Positions 34,001-46,100 of a stretch of DNA of 64,000 bases are shown here, in pieces. This DNA comes from Mactromeris polynyma (lineage: Eukaryota > Mollusca > Bivalvia > Venerida > Mactridae), in assembly GCA_032209605.1 (NCBI GenBank), contig JASFXZ010000028.1, positions 9,546,981 through 9,610,980 of the forward strand. Direction: 5' to 3'. Made by a program: the position numbers and the translations under genes. The stretch's first letter is position 1. Each line of letters opens with the position of its first letter. The notes below the pieces were generated by a model. That model did no database searches and was not told where the DNA came from. It saw nothing but the letters and a program-made list of their open reading frames with translations.

Positions 34001-37000
34001 TCGCTTGATGATATATCGTGGTACGTTTTAGGCGTATTGCAATATATCGTGGTATGTTTAAGGCGTATTGCAATTTAACGTGGTACGTTTTATGCGTATT
34101 GCAATATATCGTGGTACGTTTCAGGCATATTATGACACCCTTAGTTAATTGTTGCTGACAAAATGTGTATTTGCAAATTAAAGGCTCATTTTGATCATTT
34201 TCTGAAAACTTGTTTGATAAATGCAGTAACTTATGTCCACTTTTTCCTTTTAATATAAACTTTCCTACTAACATATATTTAATGTATGCAAAATAAATAT
34301 TAACTGACGAATCTGAGATTTGCTCAGATTTCAAACCAATATTTGTACATGGCCAATTTCTCTTTAAGTTTTACATTAAGATAATGAAGGTAGTTTTAAA
34401 CTTATTGTATGAAGCTCTTTTGAATTTTGTTAAAAGCTTAATCATTAAATATGTATGTATTTGTCCGTGCCATACTTCGCTGATCAATTTGTCTATTCTC
34501 TATGGCGCAGAGTAAAATTACATTTTAAGGACGTGTCTTTGGGCACACTTAATTTCAATGGTTTTAAATATATCGATTTCAAATGAAATATTTAAATATA
34601 CAGAGATCATCAAATTACAGCCATATTCGCTTGGGAATTGTACAATCGAACTACTAATAGTTTGCAAACTGTATGAGAGATTTAATGAAATGGTATGTAT
34701 TTTGCAATAAGTACATGTAGGTCTTCGCTGAAATATTTAACACCAGACTACATTATAACAATGTATTTAAAGACAATAAACATTATATTGACACGTGTAC
34801 GTTGAAATATTTTCGATATTTCAATTTGGGTCGGACCTCGTTCAATCGTAAACCTATTGAGATTGTTTTAAAAGGTTTTTATACTTGAATCTTTCAGGAC
34901 GAACTTCCGAACAAGAAACAATTGAAAAGTAAGTATAACAGATCGCTTGTTTATTCATGAATACCGTACCATGTGATACTGTTGCTAATATACTAAAAAA
35001 AAAATAAAAAAAAAAAAAATATATATAATATATACTTGTACAGTAAACCCTCAATAATACGACCACCCTTGAAACCCTTGAAAACTGGTCTTCTTATTAA
35101 GGTGGTCTTAATATTGAGATTGAATACAGAGCAAAACAGTGAAATTTGACTTGAAAACTGTGTTCTTAATATTGAGGTGGTCTTATTATTGAGGTGGTCT
35201 TATTATTGAGGTGGTCTTATTATTGAGGTCTTTTTATTGGTCTTTAAATAAGGTTTTACTGTACCTATTTCCCCCTGTGCCAAAAATTGTACGATATCGT
35301 CTTAAGGTCCACCAACCCGTCTGTAGAGGGCAAGCTCATGGCTGGTCAGATTCTGTTCAGACGTGATAGAGATTTATTTCTATACCAGTGTAATTGGTCC
35401 TGCGAAAGACGTAGAATTTGAGCTTTTATTACCGGAGTTAGTGCCCTTTCTATAGAACAAGCACAATTGTATACAAAATAGTTTGTTCCGCTAAGTTTAA
35501 GACGAAATACAGTCGAACCTCGTATATTCGACAACCTTCTATCCGAATACTCGTTATCATCCGACCTAAATATCAGGTCCCAATGTATCTTCTATGCACG
35601 TCGAATTGAAATGGGCTATTCGAAACCATGTGTTATTCGAAATATAATTTCGGACACGATGAATTCGGATGAATGAGGCCCAACTTTAGAGAGTTTCCTA
35701 TTATGTTGATTTTCAATACCAGAATGAAACCAGTCTAACATGAAGCTTACAAAGCCCAACCCGTGAGCAACGACCTGCCTAGGGAGATTCTAAAATAACA
35801 ACTGTCATAGAATGCTTGTGTCCGAAATATATCATATCCGAAAACTGTCACGAAAATTGTGCAAAAGCGACAATATCTCAGTACTTTACGCACAAGCCTC
35901 GTTTGTATTTTGATAGCTTTATTTTCCACATTTCAGAGGCTTTCTATAAGATCACAGATGGCGAAAAGGAGATGGATAAAGACGAGTTTAGGAAGCTTTG
36001 CTCCAAGTTTTATTTGACAACAACCGGCAAAGAAACTCATGAGTTATTCTCGTCTTTAGACAAAGACAGTAAGTGTAAACTCTGTTATAGCGTGTCAAAC
36101 AGAGTTATCTGTCCTTGTAATCAAACGTTTGAAAGATATCTTTCATATTTCAGCTCTTACAATAGAGCCATTACGTCATCAGCGAGGAATGGTAAAAAGT
36201 AACACATCCGTTTTACTGATGGCATTTTTGGCAACCACACTGTTGTTAGCAACCATACTGCTGTAGGCAACCATAATGTTGGTGGCAACCATAGTCAAGT
36301 CAAGTAGTCAAGTAAACTTTATTTAGAAGTCGGTTTTTACAACATGATAAACGCAAGCTCTACTGAGCTTTTGTCCCGACTATTACAAAGAAATCAAGAA
36401 AACAGGATACAGTTACATAAAACAAGGTAGCATGCATAAATACACGTGAGACAGGCAAGCAAGACAAGCAAGGCAAGCAAGGCAAGCAAGGCATGAAACA
36501 AGGCAGCGATACAACAACATAAACATAAAGTTTACTTCTAAAAATATCAATATCACAGGCAGATATTAAAAGAGACAATCAATTTAGACATACATATATA
36601 TGTCAAATTTTAGTAATACATCTACATGTACTTACAATAGTTAAGAGTAAGTTACATATTAATAGTCATATTAAAACTGGAGAGGTATTGTTGAATAATG
36701 GTTATTATATAAACATTATGATGTATACATGTTTACTAATACTGTTTTTGGCAACCATACTGCTGCAACTAACTTTCTGTCGGTGCTGATAACATATGCA
36801 ACCCAAGCAAACTTCGCTATCTATTACATTGTATCTCCTATTGTTATTGAGATTTTAGAAATGAAGACAATGTAACCATTTACTGGTAACGTCTTCAATA
36901 GTCCCTGGATGTTGAAAATTGATTTCATTCCTATCCGTGTTTGACATTTTAGAAATTTAGATAATTTGTTTACATGTTTACATTATAACTGAACGTTCAT

Positions 37001-40000
37001 CTAACTATATCAGCAGTTATGTCGGTGAAACTATTACTACAATCATTTTCATATATACGTAGAATCAAACTTAGCAATGGTTCTGTTGCAGTAACAGTAC
37101 GCTTAACTTTGATTAATCACAGCCAAACATGGAGTAGAGAAACATTCACCTGTTCTGCAATAATTCGTTTTTCATACGTATCGTTGCGTTGAGGTCAATG
37201 CGTCGTGTGTTATAAAAATGACTAACACTTTAAAAACATTTCCTCTTGAAAAAGCCGACTAATTTATGTAGTTAATAAAAATTACCTGATCAAAAGTTTT
37301 CTGCGTTTTGCGTAAAATGAACAATTGTCGCTTCTACGGTATGTAATTGTCGCTTCTGTGGTACGCAGTTATCGCTTCTATGGTACGCAGTTATTGCTTC
37401 TACAGTACGCAACTGTAGCTTCTTTGGTGTCAATTGTCGCTTCTACGGTATGTAATTGTCGCTTCTGTGGTACGCAGTTGTCGCTTCTGTGGTACGCAGT
37501 TATCGCTTCTATGGTACGAAATTGTAGCGTCTTTGGTGTACAATTGTCGCTTCTACGGTATGTAATTGTCGCTTCTGTGGTACGCAGTTGTCGCTTCTGT
37601 GGTACGCAGTTATCGCTTCTACAGTACGAAATTGTAGCTTCTTCGGTGTACAATTGTCGCTTCTACGGTATGTAATTGTTGCTTCTACGGCACGCAATTG
37701 TAGCTTCTATGGTGTACAATTGTCGCTTCTATGGTATGTACTTGTCGCTTCTACAGTACGCAATTGTAGCTTCTATGGTGTACAATTGTCGCTTCTACAG
37801 TATGTAATTGTCGCTTTTACGGTACGCAGTTGTCGCTTCTACAGTACGCAGTTGTCGCTTATACGGTACGCAGTTGACGCTTCTACGGTACGCAGTTGAC
37901 GCTTCTACGGTACGCAGTTGACGCTTCTACGGTACGTAGTTGTCGCTTCTACGATACGCAGTTGTCGCTTCTACAGTACGCAGTTGTCGCTTCTACGATA
38001 CGCAGTTGTCGCTTCTACGATACGCAGTTGACGCTTCTACAGTACGCAGTTGTCGCTTCTACGGTACGCAGTTGTCGCTTCTACAGTACGCAGTTGTCGC
38101 TTCTACGGTACGCAGTTGACGCTTCTACAGTACGCAGTTGTCGCTTCTACAGTATGCAGTTGTCGATTCTACGGTATGCAGTTGTCGCTTCTACGGTACG
38201 TAGTTGTCGCTTCTACAGTACGCAGTTGTCGCTTCTACAGTATGCAGTTGTCGATTCTACGGTATGCAGTTGTCGCTTCTACGGTACGTAGTTGTCGCTT
38301 CTACGATACGCAGTTGTCGCTTCTACGATACGCAGTTGTCGCTTCTACGATACGCAGTTGTCGCTTCTACAGTACGCAGTTGTCGCTTCTACGATACGCA
38401 GTTGTCGCTTCTAAGGAATGCAACTATCACTACTATGGTATTCAATTGCCACTACTACGGTATAAAATGCAATTAAAGCTTCTACGGATGTAATTCGTTT
38501 GAACTACGTTACTCAGTTGTTGCCGAAAACATCTAATCGAAGTCCACTGACAACCAACAATAATATTACTAAATTACATAACTTAAAATCAATACCAAAT
38601 TTCAATTCAATTGAAGTAATTTCTAATACTATTATAACAATGGATTTAAACTTGATCGTTAACTAAATACCGCGATAACCGCTATTTGATTTAGCTGCCC
38701 ACGAGGCCGGTTGCCAAGCAACAATCGGAGACACGTTGACGTCAAAAAGTGCCACATCAATCCAACGCGGATGAAATATCCTACTTGCCAATATAATCAA
38801 GTTGTTTTATAAAATCGAACTCAGCAATATACAGACAGATATGTCCTGCGTAACAGATCATCGAGGAATAAAACACACATGCTTATCAGTAACTTGCCTA
38901 TATTTGTTATGTTTATGATTTTTGATGGCATTAAATGTTAATGATTTTTGTTGTCATTGAATGCTAATGATTTTTGTTTTGTTATTTCAGGCGATTCTCG
39001 ACTATCGTTTAAAGAAGTTAAAGTTATATTTGATAGAGCTTGGAAACCACAGAGTGAGGTAGAAGCCGAATTTAAGAAAGATTTGAAGCTTTGCAGAACG
39101 TGCGAAGGTAGGAACTATTCACTCATATAAATGCAGTACGGATGAATAGTCACGAGATTATTTCTCAGCAACCCATTGGTTGTTAGATTAGGTATCTTCA
39201 TTGTTAAAAAAATAAGTCACATTATTTCATATATCCTGAAAAACTTGTATAACGTTTCCTTTGGAAATCAGAAATTATCTTTTTCGAACATTCTCTTTTA
39301 ATGCTCGTGAGGTATGGAACTCACTTCCCGTAAATATCTAATACAGATACATTCAAAATAATTATATATTTAACGCTGAATCAATACTATTTCATTCTTG
39401 CGTACATGTGTCTTATGTGAGGTGTGTGTGGTTGTTTTATTTTCAAAGCATCGTAACTTTTATAGCTTTTGATGATCTCATTTATCATTATAATTACGTT
39501 GTATAGTATGAACATGTGCAGATGTGCAGATCAATTTTAATGTTAGTTTCATACATTGTTGTTGTTTGAAGACCACATTGTAAAAAGGTTACTGTAGTTT
39601 ATTGTGATATCTTTACAAAATAAATATGATAAAAATTATTATTTTTATTATTTTATTATTTTTATTATTTTTATTATTATTTTTATTATTATTTTTATTA
39701 TTTTTATTATTATTATTATTTTTATTATTTTATTATTTTTATTATTTTTATTATTATTATTATTTTTATTATAGGTCCCATAACTCGTGATGAGATAAAA
39801 AGCATTCTTCAGCGCGGTAGTGACGAAAAGATGACTGAGGAGGAAATTGCGTTTTGTTTACATGAAATGGACCTCGATGGAGACGGACAAATATCCGAAG
39901 ACGGTAAGCTCGCTCAGCAAAATTGGGTCAGGGATTACAAAACTTGAGATTTGACGCCGTACTCAAACCTAAATCTCATTTTAATAGTCATATTTCAGCG

Positions 40001-41376
40001 AATATCAAGACAATTGTGTTGCATAATTATAGAACACTGTCTGATAAATTTGATCATTTAATAATCATTGACTTAATAGCAATTAAACAAAAATATGAGA
40101 ATTAAACCTGGATGATAATCTTAATGGTTCATATAGAACCTCTGAGACAAAATTTAAGTACTTTTCAAGGACAATTCAGGGAAGTGTTTTAGGATTATTT
40201 CTATCGCAAATTACACATGAAATGAGTTCAGTACTTAATTACAGCCACCATCTGTTTAGAAAGACCACATCTAACATTAAATTTTGCTATAAGTGTTCTT
40301 AAGTCAATTTTATATTACTATAATTGTTAACATACCTCCTCAAATCAAAGTACTGACATACCATTATTATTTCGCCATAATTGTCATACCACCGTTATTC
40401 GATATCTAATCAGAAGATTTACTGGTTTGATAAATAAAATTAAATATTAAATAAATGTTTATACGAGGATGCGTTATTGTGCGTGTAATTATTAACTGTA
40501 CAACACCATAAACGTCTCAGAACAGTGGGTTCTTCTAGTACATACTGTTTTTCTGATATTTATATATTTTGTTTTGCAGAATTGTGTTCATTTTTGTTCA
40601 GAAAGGATGAGATACTTTCTCGAGCCACATCAAGAGCAGAGTCGAGACGACGAAGCAGATCAAGAGACAGCAGTAGGTCTGGGAGTAGAAAAAGAAAAGG
40701 ATCGAAAGAACGCAAGCATCGGAGTGGATCGAGAGAACGCAAGCATCGGAGCGGATCGAGAGAACGCAAGCATCGGAGCGGATCGAGAGAACGCAAGCAT
40801 CGGAGCGGATCGAGAGAACGCAAACATCGGAACAAATCTAGAGACAGAAGTGGATCGAAAGACAAGCGAAAAAGGAGCAAATCCAGAGAGAGAAAACACA
40901 AGGGGAAACGCAGAGGATCCGCTGGTAGTATCCTTAGTTTCCTTAGTGACGACAGTCGGTGTGAATCAAGAGAAGGAGACATAGTTGTAGTAAATCAACA
41001 CACTACTGTAATAAACAATAATGTAGATATTGAACCAGAAATGGAACAAGGAATTGATCTTCAAGACAGAGCACCTGAGTACGTCGAAGCAACTACTGAA
41101 CAGAACGGAACTGTAGAGGAAGCAACTGAACAAGTGAATGCGGATGAAGAAAACGGGAAAGAGACTACAGTAGAAAACGAAGGACAAACGGTAGAAACTG
41201 GCGAGGAGAGTGAACAGCAACAACCCGATACTACCGAACAAGAAGCTCAGGAGACTGCACCAGAACCAGTTCCTGAACCAGAAGCAGCTCCTGAACCAGA
41301 ACCAGAAGCAGCCCCTGAACCAGAGCCAGAACCAGCTCCTGAACCAGAACCAGAACAGACACAAGAAGAGGCTTGA
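31042..41376 (+). CDS. EF-hand protein with Arg/Ser/Lys/His repeats and acidic Pro-Glu tail
   Basis: Six exons are 31042-31050, 34898-34928, 35937-36068, 38991-39107, 39775-39903 and 40580-41376. Phases are 0,1,1,1,1, all sites are GT-AG, and the product is 404 residues. Two canonical calcium loops are each interrupted by a phase-1 intron: DKDSDSRLSFKE (55-66) and DLDGDGQISEDE (129-140). They pair with degenerate EF-hands near 14-35 and 86-107. The fold is calmodulin-like (about 145 residues). Residues about 155-225 are basic, with RS pairs and four to five copies of a nine-residue SGSRERKHR unit. The remainder is acidic, ending in PEPEPE/PEPEPA repeats. RS-type and KH stretches suggest nuclear or nucleic-acid-associated localisation, but that is inference. 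A downstream AATAAA is at 41783. The first coding exon gives only MKM. No named family matches from memory. Confidence 0.8.
31051..33015. other. first part of intron 1 of the EF-hand gene
   Basis: AT-rich, with no recognised repeat or exon. Confidence 0.4.
33020..33740. repeat. purine-rich minisatellite (about 37-bp unit)
   Basis: Units such as GAAATGGAGAGGTACTGAGA plus GGGGAGGAAATGAGTGA repeat with variation. The plus strand is nearly pure G and A for about 700 bp. The long open frames on the minus strand (Ser/Pro/Leu/His-rich) are a consequence of the repeat and are not genes. Confidence 0.95.
34008..34135. repeat. about 34-bp tandem repeat, four copies
   Basis: ATATATCGTGGTACGTTTTA then GGCGTATTGCA repeats four times with few changes. 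It lies in intron 1 of the EF-hand gene. Confidence 0.9.
35041..35261. mobile_element. pogo-like MITE, copy e
   Basis: CAGTAAACCCTCAATAATAC to AAGGTTTTACTG, flanked by TA on both sides, 221 bp. It lies in intron 2 of the EF-hand gene and shares the GACCACC and TATTGAGGTGGTCTTA interior. Confidence 0.85.
35511..35690. mobile_element. decayed Tigger/pogo-like terminus
   Basis: TACAGTCGAACCTCGTATAT is a typical Tigger-style terminus, and ATTCGGATGAATGAGG downstream is a weak inverted partner of ATCCGAATACTCG. No transposase frame. Confidence 0.4.
36290..36500 (-). mobile_element. retrotransposon-like 3' tail and (GGCAA)n tract
   Basis: On the minus strand, AAATAAAGTTTACTTGACTA followed by CTTGA repeats looks like a polyadenylation signal and simple-repeat tail of a LINE or SINE. 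A (GGCAA)n microsatellite at about 36450-36495 is adjacent. The coding part was not recognised. Confidence 0.4.
37325..38430. repeat. 22-bp minisatellite, about 50 copies
   Basis: The unit GTACGCAGTTGTCGCTTCTA plus CG repeats continuously. The early part has variants (TGTAGCTTCTTTGGTG, TATGTAATTG); the later part is more uniform. It lies in intron 3 of the EF-hand gene. Long open frames on both strands here are shadows: a 22-bp unit without stops gives 22-codon periodic frames. Confidence 0.95.
39290..39640 (+). mobile_element. LINE 3' end in intron 4 of the EF-hand gene
   Basis: The frame NAREVWNSLPVNI (about 39300-39340) is the C-terminal signature of CR1-like ORF2. A 3' UTR collinear with 28830-29155 follows. 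Same orientation as the gene. Confidence 0.75.
39641..39772. repeat. (TTTATT)n / (ATTATTTTT)n microsatellite at a 3' splice site
   Basis: This T-rich simple repeat starts at the LINE tail and runs without a break into the exon 5 acceptor (TTTATTATAG at 39774), so it serves as the polypyrimidine tract. Confidence 0.9.
39904..40579. other. intron 5 of the EF-hand gene
   Basis: AT-rich, no repeat recognised. Confidence 0.5.
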
Positions 41377-41782
41377 ACGTATAGAAATAATTAAATGTAA
41401 GAATTCTAGTGACTCATTAGGTTTTAAACTGAAAGTAACCGTCATCAGAAAATGCAAACAACTGCATAGACGAAGGCAAGGAAATCGCAATAAGTGGATT
41501 ATAAACATAGACATACATAACAACGACATTTGTTGTAACTGAACCATGTTATTATATTAATTGATACGCAGAATACTAAGGGTTTTATTATACATTTGCC
41601 GTCCTACGCATTTTTGGAGAAATATGTTTTCGTTACAATTCTGCAAACTATACTATGTCTGTGATAATGACTTAATTTATTAACCGGAATATCTCACCGC
41701 TTTATTGGTTATGGTAAAGGTTACATGTTGTCAGAATAACCACATTATATAGATTATATTTTCAATTATGCATAATTATTTT

Positions 41783-41788
41783 AATAAA
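41783..41788 (+). terminator. polyadenylation signal AATAAA of the EF-hand gene
   Basis: Clear AATAAA downstream of the stop at 41376, giving a 3' UTR of about 420 nt. Confidence 0.5.
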
Positions 41789-41895
41789 CGATAATTTATT
41801 GTTTATTAGCCACCTGGACACATATGTACTGATACACAAAGCAGACAAAGCTCACATTTTTTGACACTCGTGAGGCCAGTGTAGGGGATCATAAA

Positions 41896-41965
41896 TATAT
41901 AGTTCCCACATCTACAATATTTACCTCCCTTGTTCTTAATCATCAGCCATTTGAAAGGCTAATCC
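41896..41965. mobile_element. solo terminal repeat of the AGTTCCCACATCT MITE
   Basis: AGTTCCCACATCTACAATAT followed by TTACCTCCCTTGTTC matches the ends of the copies at 10408 and 20131. The rest of the element is absent. Confidence 0.7.
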
Positions 41966-42084
41966 AACAGAAACCCTTTTGAAGCGAATACTGTATTTGT
42001 GAAGTCAAAGATGAATGATCATGAGCATTGGCATCGAAAATTAACATACTTAAAATACCATTAACTAAATATCTGGCTTTGTCA

Positions 42085-42300
42085 GGTTCATCAAGATTTG
42101 TAAACAAATAAGACGACAGTAATACAAAAAGTAGTCGACTTTCCATGGACAATATAGACTAAGAAGGATTTCTGGTGCGTGCAGCATAAACACACAACCT
42201 TGGATATAGACAAAATCTGAATATTTCGTTCCCATGTAAACAAAAAAAAAGAACAAATAGTTTGTTCAAAATTGTCGACATTTTTCTTCGAATCAATTGT
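42085..42300. repeat. interspersed repeat family C, copy 1
   Basis: It is collinear with 54425-54620: AGACTAAGAAGG, AAACTGAATA-type stretch, TTCGT(T/G)CCCATGTAAACAAA and GTTCAA(A/T)ATTGTC. The family is not identified; the shared minus-strand frame (FVYMGTKYS) is a by-product. Confidence 0.7.
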
Positions 42301-42309
42301 CTATAATAT

Positions 42310-43129
42310 TTAACACACATCCTATTCTAGACAAGGGAGATAACAGCACAATGCATGTGTACACTATGTACTAAACTAGGTCCGTCTGGATTCATCAATA
42401 AATCTCATATGTTGTATTTTAGTTTTATTAGAATCTATAACAATACAGAGTAACAAAGACAAACATAATACATGTACACATCAGGTTAAATAGTTTGATA
42501 ATGCTCACTTAATGTCCACAGCAAGGCTTAAAGAGTTTTCGTCTAATCAGGATTGGTAATGAAAGCTGATAATGAAGTCGAACAAGCACACAAAGAGAGC
42601 AAAGCCTTCACAAAAGCACAAAGAGGTATACACACGCAGACGCACGTCTGGGTGCGATGGATGACAGTGACACATACTGACACTTTTGAAGTTTACTGCA
42701 ACATTTATTTTGGTATATGTAAATAGACACGACCATTAAATGAATAAATCTGAACTAAGAAGAATATGATATGACATGTATATCATAAAACGGAAGATGT
42801 CTTTTTGGCATCAGCTACAACAACTATCCAAATATCTGTCTATAGTACGACATCTAAAGTGTTGCCGTCAGCGAAATATGGGGTACGATTACTGACGAGT
42901 ATAAATTTTTATATGCCCAGTGAGACAGTCACCGGAGAAATATAGTAGTCATCAAAATTCCAAACTTTAAGTCAATAATCGCTTCGGAGAATCTTGAGCA
43001 TGTAAGCGTAAAAATGAACAACACTATACGTTTTGATAAGACTATACATACTACACAGTCATGCCTTGCAATGTTCATATGGTCAACATTCAGAAAATCA
43101 TATGTCTCTTGGTTATGCCTATTGGCAAT
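42310..43129. other. 3' flank and UTR of the membrane glycoprotein gene
   Basis: The nearest minus-strand AATAAA lies at about 42710. No other feature recognised. Confidence 0.4.
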
Positions 43130-46100
43130 TTAATCTTCTATAGGTGTAGTGTTGTTTTGTTCGTCTCCTTCTAGAAGATAATCCAAAGTCTCTTCTATTC
43201 GGCGCTTTCTTTTTTTCTTTTTTTTCTTTTTCTTCTTCTTTTCTGGATGAGTTTGATCAGCCGTTTCATCGCATGTTTCCATTTCTTGTTCCATTCTTTT
43301 GGGTTCATATGTCGCATCGTCCACCTGTTCTTGCTGAAAATCTTCGACTGTCTTTGTAGTGTTCTTGCGACTAACATTTGAAAATCTAGAATTTAGTGGG
43401 TTACTAATAAAATCTTTAGTATTTGGTGGAAACAGTCCGTTGTTCCCTGATTCAGTTGTCACGCCGTCAACCTCTGTATTGTGAGCTTCGGGACTTTGCT
43501 TCTCCGCTACATTAGGACGGTTAGCGTCGTCTTTCTCTGGCTCAGTCCGCTATAAGTTCGAAAATAAATACATACTCACTTTAGTGGTTTTATTGAAAAC
43601 TAAATAAAATACGTAACTTGCTGTTTTAATCTTTCTACACAGTTTAAGAATGCAATTGTACAATAAACTCGCAGTAAACTAAATATGACGGTGTGACAAA
43701 ATGCTGTTACACTCATAACTGATATGGATATGAAAGAAAACATATCTCATGCTTGCAGCGATCATCTGGAATCAACTTTGAACCATCCTAAACCTTTTGT
43801 AAAACAAGCGGTTACTAGATAAAGATCCTACAACAAATATTAACACAGGAGTAATTCTTTCACCTTTACTACACACCCAAAAGGGTGGTCCATGAACGCC
43901 ATGAAATTGAATGTTTAGAACAGTCTAAAAGAACTAATTTTAAATTCAAATAGATCTTACATTTCTTTTCATAAAGTACCATCTGACACAACAAGCGAAA
44001 AGTATCATCAGTATCAATAGAAGTATTCCAACAACGATACCAATAATGAGAACCATGTTATCTGAAACACAAGTATTCATGTATTTGTGTGACAAAAGGA
44101 CCCCGGCATGAAGAAGATTCTACTATTCTGCAACCTCTTTTCGACAACGATTTACCATAGTAAATATTTTCTATAAATGCAACCTCTTAAAAGTACTATC
44201 CAAATATCAGTCAATCCCAAAGGGTTTTGCCCTGAAGAGATTTCACTGCACATATTATTACTGTTAATGTATGTCTTTTTCAACAGTAGACCAGTCAAAT
44301 ATAGGGCCCAGTTAACCTAACCAGTGTTCCTGGCTTTCTAACCAATGCTAACGTTGGCATACAACCTGATGACGTATTTCAATTTGTTAATTATAAATGT
44401 AGGACGACTGCAACAGCATCTTCGAAGAATACACGGGGCGAACTGAATTCGGACGAACGTCAATCTTACGAAGAAGGGCTCCGTTTACATAGCACTCAAG
44501 CTTTGTAGTCATGCAATACTAAGTAACGGACGTATGCCAAACGAAGGTGCGTTAAAGTTACACACACGAGAAGGGCATTTGCATTCGTGCACTTTTCCGT
44601 CAAGGTTTACACAAGTTTCATGAATAAGGTGGAAAAATGTTTTTTTCAAGTTTGCATTTTAGGAACATCTCCGTCTCTATAGTATCACAGTATTGCAACA
44701 GAGAACCATCACATTTTTTCAGTTCGTTCAGTTGAGTTTAAAAGGAAGTAACATAGTCCTTGCAACACGATATATAATGACCTAAAGGGACGTATAACGG
44801 GTATATTAATAATCATCATAGTTAATACAATGAATATTCGTCACAATGGTGGTGCAAACGGCGACTACTTCACAACGTCAATAAGGCTGCAGATGTTACT
44901 TATTTGTGTGCCAAGTCAAGATATGCTCAGATGGATGCAACGCAACAATTGATTTGATAGCGCTACAAACAACATGAATCATCACATGTACGCTCAGTAA
45001 AAAGTCATGTAGCGATAATGCCCGAAATAGTTTATAAATGTCAGCACCCAGAAACTATACTTAATTGCTATTAAACACGTTCCATTTAAAACATCTGATT
45101 AAAGTCCATTTTCTTTCAATAGTAAACATATTCTGTTTCATATTGTACATGATTGTACATGTCAACGTCTTGTGGTAAAGTAACTACACTGACTTATCTT
45201 CGAGTGCAGACGCATAGATATACCAAAAGTAGCAAAATTCTAAGCTTGCGGTTTTATAGCCGCCAAATACATTTGGATTAGTTACACACTTTACAACAAC
45301 TAAACAGCATTAAGAATTATAAATATAAGCATTCAAACTAAGGATGTCAACGAGTATCCGGATATCCGGATATCCGCATTCCGTTCCGAGTATCCGAATC
45401 ACAATTTGGCATTCGGATACTCGTTTAAAATTACGAAATATTTGACTCTCAGTATCTTTAACGACCAACAATTTATTTTAACACCTATAACAATAGAATC
45501 AATTCGATACCGTGTGTCATATTGTTTATGGTCTTCTTTGCACATCGGTGTCTTTGTGAGATACCCTAAAGCGTGATAATCACTGCGGCGTATATTAAAG
45601 TATGTTTTTCACGGGACTAAAACCAATTAAAGATACGAGTAAATAAAATTGTATAAAAAAGTTCTCTGGTTGGTGTTGTTGTTTTTACAAACATGTTTAA
45701 TTATACCTCATTAAGGGTTTGGACATACGTTGCAGTTGTGTATAAAACCTGCACTTGAATTACAGAATGTGAGTAAGACAGTGGCAAGGTGTCGTAAACT
45801 CGTGGGACATTTTAAACATTCTACTACACTTTCAGCTGAAATGAGAAATAGACAGTTACTACTTGGATCTAAACAGCATGAACTGATACAGGATGTTGTA
45901 ACGAGATGGAATTCGACTTACCTTATGATGGAGCGTCTGTACGAGCAACGTCGTGTGTTAACTGACATCATGTTGGATTCTAACTTCACGAGCAAAAGTG
46001 ATTCCGTTCTGTTATTGAAACAGCATGAGTGGGAAATCGTTAGCGATTTATGTGAGGTTCTTAAAGTGTTGAAGGATGTTACGACCTATATGTCCACTGA

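Noticed and set aside
37325..38493. Many overlapping frames of 60-147 codons on both strands
   Set aside because: Product of the stop-free 22-bp minisatellite; the same repeat peptide appears in several frames.
40560..41547. Alternative frames over the last exon of the EF-hand gene
   Set aside because: Shadows of the Arg/Ser and Pro-Glu repeats; only the plus frame joins upstream exons in phase.
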